Shown here one piece after another: positions 59,578-64,000 of a stretch of 64,000 nucleotides of DNA. Below the pieces are notes generated by a model. The model had not been told where the DNA came from. It saw nothing but the letters and a program-made list of their open reading frames with translations, and did not search any database. A program made the position numbers and the translations under genes. Position 1 is the first letter of the stretch. Each line of letters opens with the position of its first letter. The DNA is taken from the NCBI GenBank assembly GCA_018806915.1, contig JAGKQI010000020.1:310001-374000 (forward strand). Reading direction: 5' to 3'. The DNA is from Phytophthora colocasiae (taxonomy: Eukaryota; Oomycota; Peronosporomycetes; Peronosporales; Peronosporaceae).

Positions 59578-61880
59578 ATGAGCGTGAGGAGAGGCCCGTT
59601 CAAGCTCAAAGTGCAGCTTCCAGAGAATGATGAGGACTCGGAAAGCGGTAGTGAACGTGTGGTAAGTCGTGAGTATGCAAATGACAGCGACACCAGCTCT
59701 GATGGATCTAGTGAGGGAAGAGAAGATGATGCGAAGCAGAAGAAAAAGATCAGCAACTTTAGCAGCTCTTCTGGTGGCAGTGATGACGACAGCGACGTGG
59801 AGGAGAAACAAGTTGAGCTGCATAGTTTATCTGACAGTAGCAGTGATGACATCGAGGAGAGGCGAATCGCGCAGAATGGCAGTGTTGACTCGGACAGTAC
59901 CAATGAAGAGGACAGCGACGTAGGAGAGAAGCAAAGCGCGCAGAATGGCAACGGTGTAAGTGTCTCTGACAGCAGCGATGAAGATGATAGCGACGTAGAG
60001 ATGAAGCGAAATGATCAAAGTGACAGCAGTGCTAGCTACTCTGATAACAGCGATGATGACGGCGACTTGGACAGCAAGCGAAGTGCACAGAACGACAGCA
60101 GTGACAGCTCGTCTGGTAGCAGCAATTATGACGGCAGTGATGTTGAGGTGAAGCAAAAGTCTCAGTATGGCAACAGCTCTTCGGATAGCAGCAGTGACGA
60201 GGACAGCGACTTGGAGGAGAAGCAAAGCGCCCAGAACGACGAGGATAATAGTGGCGGTTCTAGCAGCAATGATTCATCCCGTAGTGGTGACGGTGGTGAC
60301 GAATCGAGTGCCTCTGAGGCTGACACTAGTGAGTCGGAGGAGAGCGAATCCGAGCAGAAACCACATCCAGGAAAAATGAAGAAGAGTCAGCAAAAAGCGG
60401 TGAAGAGAAATCCAGTTAAGCTTGAAACGAAGAAGGCAGTATTGGCGAAAAAGCGTGCTGCAAACGCATCGACAAAAAGCGAAAACAGAGTACTGAAACG
60501 CTTGAAGCGGCCGGATGACACTATCAGTGACGAAGACAGCAGTGACGAAGATAACAATGATGAGGACAGCGACGTAGCTGTGGATCGGTCTCCAGTCCTA
60601 AAGAATTTAGATATCCAACAAGAAGATGACGACAACAACACTGAATCGGAGAGAGAAGAGGAAGTAAGGGACATTGATACGGATGAGGATGAAAACTGGC
60701 CACCTCAGAATGATAAAGAAGATGAGGGGCGAAGGAAGAGAGACGGCATCGTTGGCGACAGTGATGAAGAATGGTTGGAGGAATCGGACGAAGTGAAAAG
60801 GCGACCACGTGTGTTAATATCATCACATGGTAAAGGTATCAACGATCTCAATCAAGCAAAGTACTTGATGCGAAATATCCTTTCGCATGTGCCTCTCATC
60901 GAGGAAACAGCGATTCGTCGAGGAGTAAAGCTTTCTGGCCCGCCGCTGGAATTCGCAACGACGCACCAGGATGAGTATGCTCGGTAAGTCCTATCAATTC
61001 CTCTGTGATTTGTTTTTGTAGTGAACTGACGGCATGTATTTTTCTCATAGTAAATTTCGATGGCCTCAGCATTTTCGGAACTTGCGAAACAGGGAGTAAG
61101 TTTGGCTTGATGTAGGTAAAGCGGTGGTATTACTGGGAACTAACACGTTTTCTGAAGCTTTTCTCAGGACCCGTCCGATATTTTAGAGGATCACGAACTT
61201 TTGTCTGAACTTCAACAGACAGAAGCAGCGGCAAATGAGGAAAAGTCTCTCAAGGAAAGTCCTTTTGCACAAGTTCCACGTCCAGTGGTATCTATAGCTG
61301 CTGAGGCTCTACGTCGCTCGTTGCGAAAGCGTAGGTGTAGCAGTGGTAATGAAGATTCTGGTGCGCACGCCCCCTCTGCTGTTGCGTTGTTAAATACAGC
61401 CCGAGTTGGGGGGCAGTTTGGTGATCGATTTGTCGAATCCTTACTCTCAGCCAACGGGAAGGCACTGCAGGGCATTATTGACAGCGACCGCGACTACGAC
61501 AAACGTTGCTGGTAAACCGCCTTGTGTATTTGGCTAGACACAGACTCGTTTAACCCAATGTGCTTCCTTTACAGGTCATCACTTCCTACGAAAAGAAAGC
61601 CTATTGCGAATTGGAGGTTTGTTCTTGAACATGTGCGGAGAACTATGAGTAGATCAGGCCATGACAACGATTCTGTCTACCCTCCCATGAAGCAAGAGTG
61701 AGTACTTGAAGTCTATTTACGAATAGTAAGTACTAACCTCGCCGTTCATGCAGAACTCTGGAGCGCATCACAAAACGCCTAAAGACATTATACGGGCACA
61801 CTACACGGCACGAAGAGTGCGATATTTTCACGGACACATCACCAGATACAAGCAATAACTCCGCTGATATTGGAGAGTAA
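59578..61880 (+). CDS. Acidic Ser/Asp-repeat protein, probably nuclear, 5 exons
   Basis: Exons: 59578-60983, 61051-61095, 61158-61511, 61575-61697 and 61754-61880, giving 684 residues. Residues about 20-260 are degenerate repeats of roughly 27-35 residues, each with a Ser/Asp-rich part followed by DSDVEEKQSAQN-like text. A basic linker (KRAANASTKSENRVLKRLKR) and a second acidic part follow. The C-terminal third is ordered in composition (NDLNQAKYLMRNILSHVP, KFRWPQHFRNLRNR, RRSLRKRR). Alternating acidic and basic blocks suggest a chaperone- or chromatin-type nuclear protein. The frame opens earlier (ATG at 59320), but the AT-rich leader looks non-coding. Confidence 0.75.
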
Positions 61881-61980
61881 CCAGCTGTACATGTAGCTGT
61901 AGACGGCGGCATCTATTTGTTCAGAAGATCCTTTTTGCAATAGGCATCGCAAACCTAGCTGTCACAGGCTCCTGCGCAAC

Positions 61981-63832
61981 TTAGGTCTTGAGTGCTTTTT
62001 TCTTCTTCTTGTACTTGTCGAAGTACGCCTGCACCTTCTGGTTGTAGTTCTTATCACGCTTTTGCTGGTTGGCTGTCTTCACGATGACTTGCAGGACATC
62101 CTCATCGTGTAGCATATGCTCCTTGCCAACACGCTGCGGATTGTACTTCGTGCTAGTACCCCATACCAGTGCGTAGTTAAAGTTGTCGAGCATGTCCTTT
62201 GAGATCTATAAAAACAGTCAACCCGAAAGGAATTATTATACAGTTGCTGCACCCCAACATGGAAGTAGATACATACGGACAAACAAGCAGACTGAACACT
62301 GACACCTTTTCTCTCCGAGCCTAGGACCACCGGTTCCTCAAATTGTGGTGCCTATAGTTAAAATGCAAGTTTAGTGATATAGTGATACCTCTCGAGAAGG
62401 TATAAATCACAGCCTACCTCTCCACGGCGCTTAGTGTAAACACGTGTTAGCCCCATGTAGTCCCACATCTTGGCCAGAAGAGTATCGAAGTTAAGCTAAG
62501 CCACAGACAATTGTTAGTTTTTCCTACTTGAAAGGTATTGGTTCATGCCAACTTTCAAAAACGTCTTACCGCTGGGCGATCACCGTGCTCACACGCGATC
62601 ACAGTCGAGTTCGGCATGCGTGCCAGTCGGTCCACATCCTCAATCGACACCACATCAATCTTGTTGTACACGTATAAGCACTTCACATACTTCCGGTTGC
62701 CTTCGATCACATCGATCAGATCATCTGTCGAACAGTCCTCACGGAAGAGCACCTCGCAGTTGTGGATCTTGTATTCGTGCAGGATCTTGTACACCGTCGA
62801 GTAAGGATCATCACCAAGCTGTAGAATCGCAAGAGATATTAGTAAAATTCTTTGAAGCACCATGGTAAGGGTTCTACCAGGTAGTATCATCAGCCCTTAC
62901 CTTCGTCAAACGAATCGTGCTGTTGAAAGTAATGCCACCTCCATTTTTCTTCCGGAAGTAGATATCAGGTGGCTGCCGGTTAAGACGCAGTCCGACGGTC
63001 TCCAGTTCGTTCTCCAGAATCTCGCGATGACGGTTACCAGCCTCCCGACCAGCATCCAGCACCATCAAGATCATATCGGCCGACTTGGCCACAGCAATAA
63101 CCTCTCGTCCACGTCCTCGACCGTGCGCGGCGCCTTCAATAATACCTGGCAGATCTAGCAACTACATATCAGGAGCGAAGTCAGCCTGCGTTCATCATTA
63201 ATACTCCTGTTATATGCTTACTTGGATGCGGACATCGTTGTAGATCAGATTGCCAGGAATACATGTCAGCGTTGTGAACTCCACCGCGTTCGTCTCCGAC
63301 TGTGTCTCTGTCAGCTGACTGTCAAACGAAGAGCAGTTTGTTTATAAGCAAGCACATACAGATATAAGCACCACGAGAACCCACCTCAGCATCGTCGACT
63401 TTCCTACACTCGGGAATCCAATTAATGCAACGCGTCCATCACCACTCTTGGCCACATCGAAGCCTATAGAACGAGTTGATCAATCTTAATGTACTATAAT
63501 TGATGAAGATGATACAATAACAACTTACCTTCACCGCCGCCGCCACTGGACTTCCCTTCCTCAAGAAGCTACAAGGATACAGAGGGGAATTAATCAGCAA
63601 ATGCGGCAATCAACGCCTGGAAAATCGGCCAGAGCATACCTCTGTGCGCAACTTGGCGAGCTTGGCCTTTAGACGGCCGAGATGGCCCTCCGTGGCCTTG
63701 TTGATCTGCGTCCGTTTCATCTCATCCTCTGCACACGAGCGTCCGGGGTCAGATCAGAGCCAGAACTTTAGCATGTATGTTGACTATATCTATATACGTA
63801 CCGATCTCCTTAATGCGGTCGACGATCCCCAT
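61981..63832 (-). CDS. DRG2: Developmentally regulated GTP-binding protein 2, 10 exons
   Basis: Exons (minus): 63832-63802, 63728-63640, 63568-63529, 63463-63385, 63318-63222, 63161-62901, 62818-62570, 62495-62418, 62351-62277 and 62205-61981, giving 407 residues. G motifs: G1 [10 protein letters not shown]2 region [11 protein letters not shown]3 [10 protein letters not shown]4 [17 protein letters not shown] and [10 protein letters not shown] favour DRG2 over DRG1. The TGS domain at the end reads [18 protein letters not shown] Lys-rich tail ([12 protein letters not shown]) extends beyond the ~364 residues of human DRG2. DRG2 associates with DFRP2/RWDD1 and polysomes. The gene converges with the acidic protein gene, 100 bases apart. 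Confidence 0.94.
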
Positions 63833-64000
63833 GGTTGCCGCACGATCCACTGCGGCCCTGAAGCCGCGTCCTGCCTGAGTGAGTGAATCGCCCAACCAGT
63901 CTTATGGAGTGACGAAAGAGGGTGCAAAACACGTCTCTTCTGTATTGATTGACGATGACATTGTATACCCTAACTTGGAGAATTTTGTTTGCCAAAAGTA
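63833..64000 (-). promoter_or_regulatory. Upstream region of DRG2
   Basis: These 168 bases precede the DRG2 start on the minus strand. A TTCACTCACTC string occurs about 50 bases upstream, loosely like an initiator. No gene is seen before the window edge. Confidence 0.3.

Overview
The window looks like nuclear DNA of an oomycete, most likely Phytophthora or a close relative. The genes on the right are dense, with short GT-AG introns of roughly 55-120 bases and intergenic gaps often under 200 bases. They encode eukaryotic housekeeping proteins (COG2, Fab1/PIKfyve, DRG2, DCAF7-like WD40, mitochondrial GluRS, a membrane-anchored cysteine synthase). The left half is repeat-rich. The species assignment is inference; no database was searched.

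Layout. 1-5016: a decayed Ty3/Gypsy element on the minus strand (RT/RNase H, protease, gag, then its 5' LTR), running off the left edge; its sequence is packed with short perfect hairpins. 5017-8277: a Copia LTR relic and a broken MULE transposase. 8278-9601: the 3' end of a Copia element with its LTR. 9602-10763: a short dispersed repeat and a pseudogene with a C17 tract. 10764-31878: a 21-kb head-to-tail tandem array in two tiers. Twelve ~918-bp units (module A) are followed by ~2045-bp units made of A plus a ~1.1-kb module B. The array is cut off by a Gypsy LTR fragment at 31880-32145. 33832-36100: a transposon with 30-bp terminal inverted repeats, a transposase whose second D and E are 82 residues apart (DD82E), and a nested MITE-like insert.

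36364-63832 is a gene-rich block in which neighbours are mostly convergent or divergent. In order: mitochondrial GluRS (+), a Lys-rich basic protein (-), cysteine synthase (-), COG2 (-), Fab1 (+), an IQ-repeat protein (-), a DCAF7-like WD40 protein (+), an adenylate-forming enzyme (-), an unknown protein with a possible PP1-docking motif (+), a truncated tRNase Z relic (-), an acidic Ser/Asp repeat protein (+) and DRG2 (-). COG2 and Fab1, both endomembrane genes, share a 181-bp divergent promoter.

Exon borders were worked out by hand from splice signals, reading phase and protein continuity. They should be good to within a few bases but are not backed by transcripts. The main candidates for something undescribed are the hairpin-saturated Gypsy sequence, the two-tier array, and the DD82E element.
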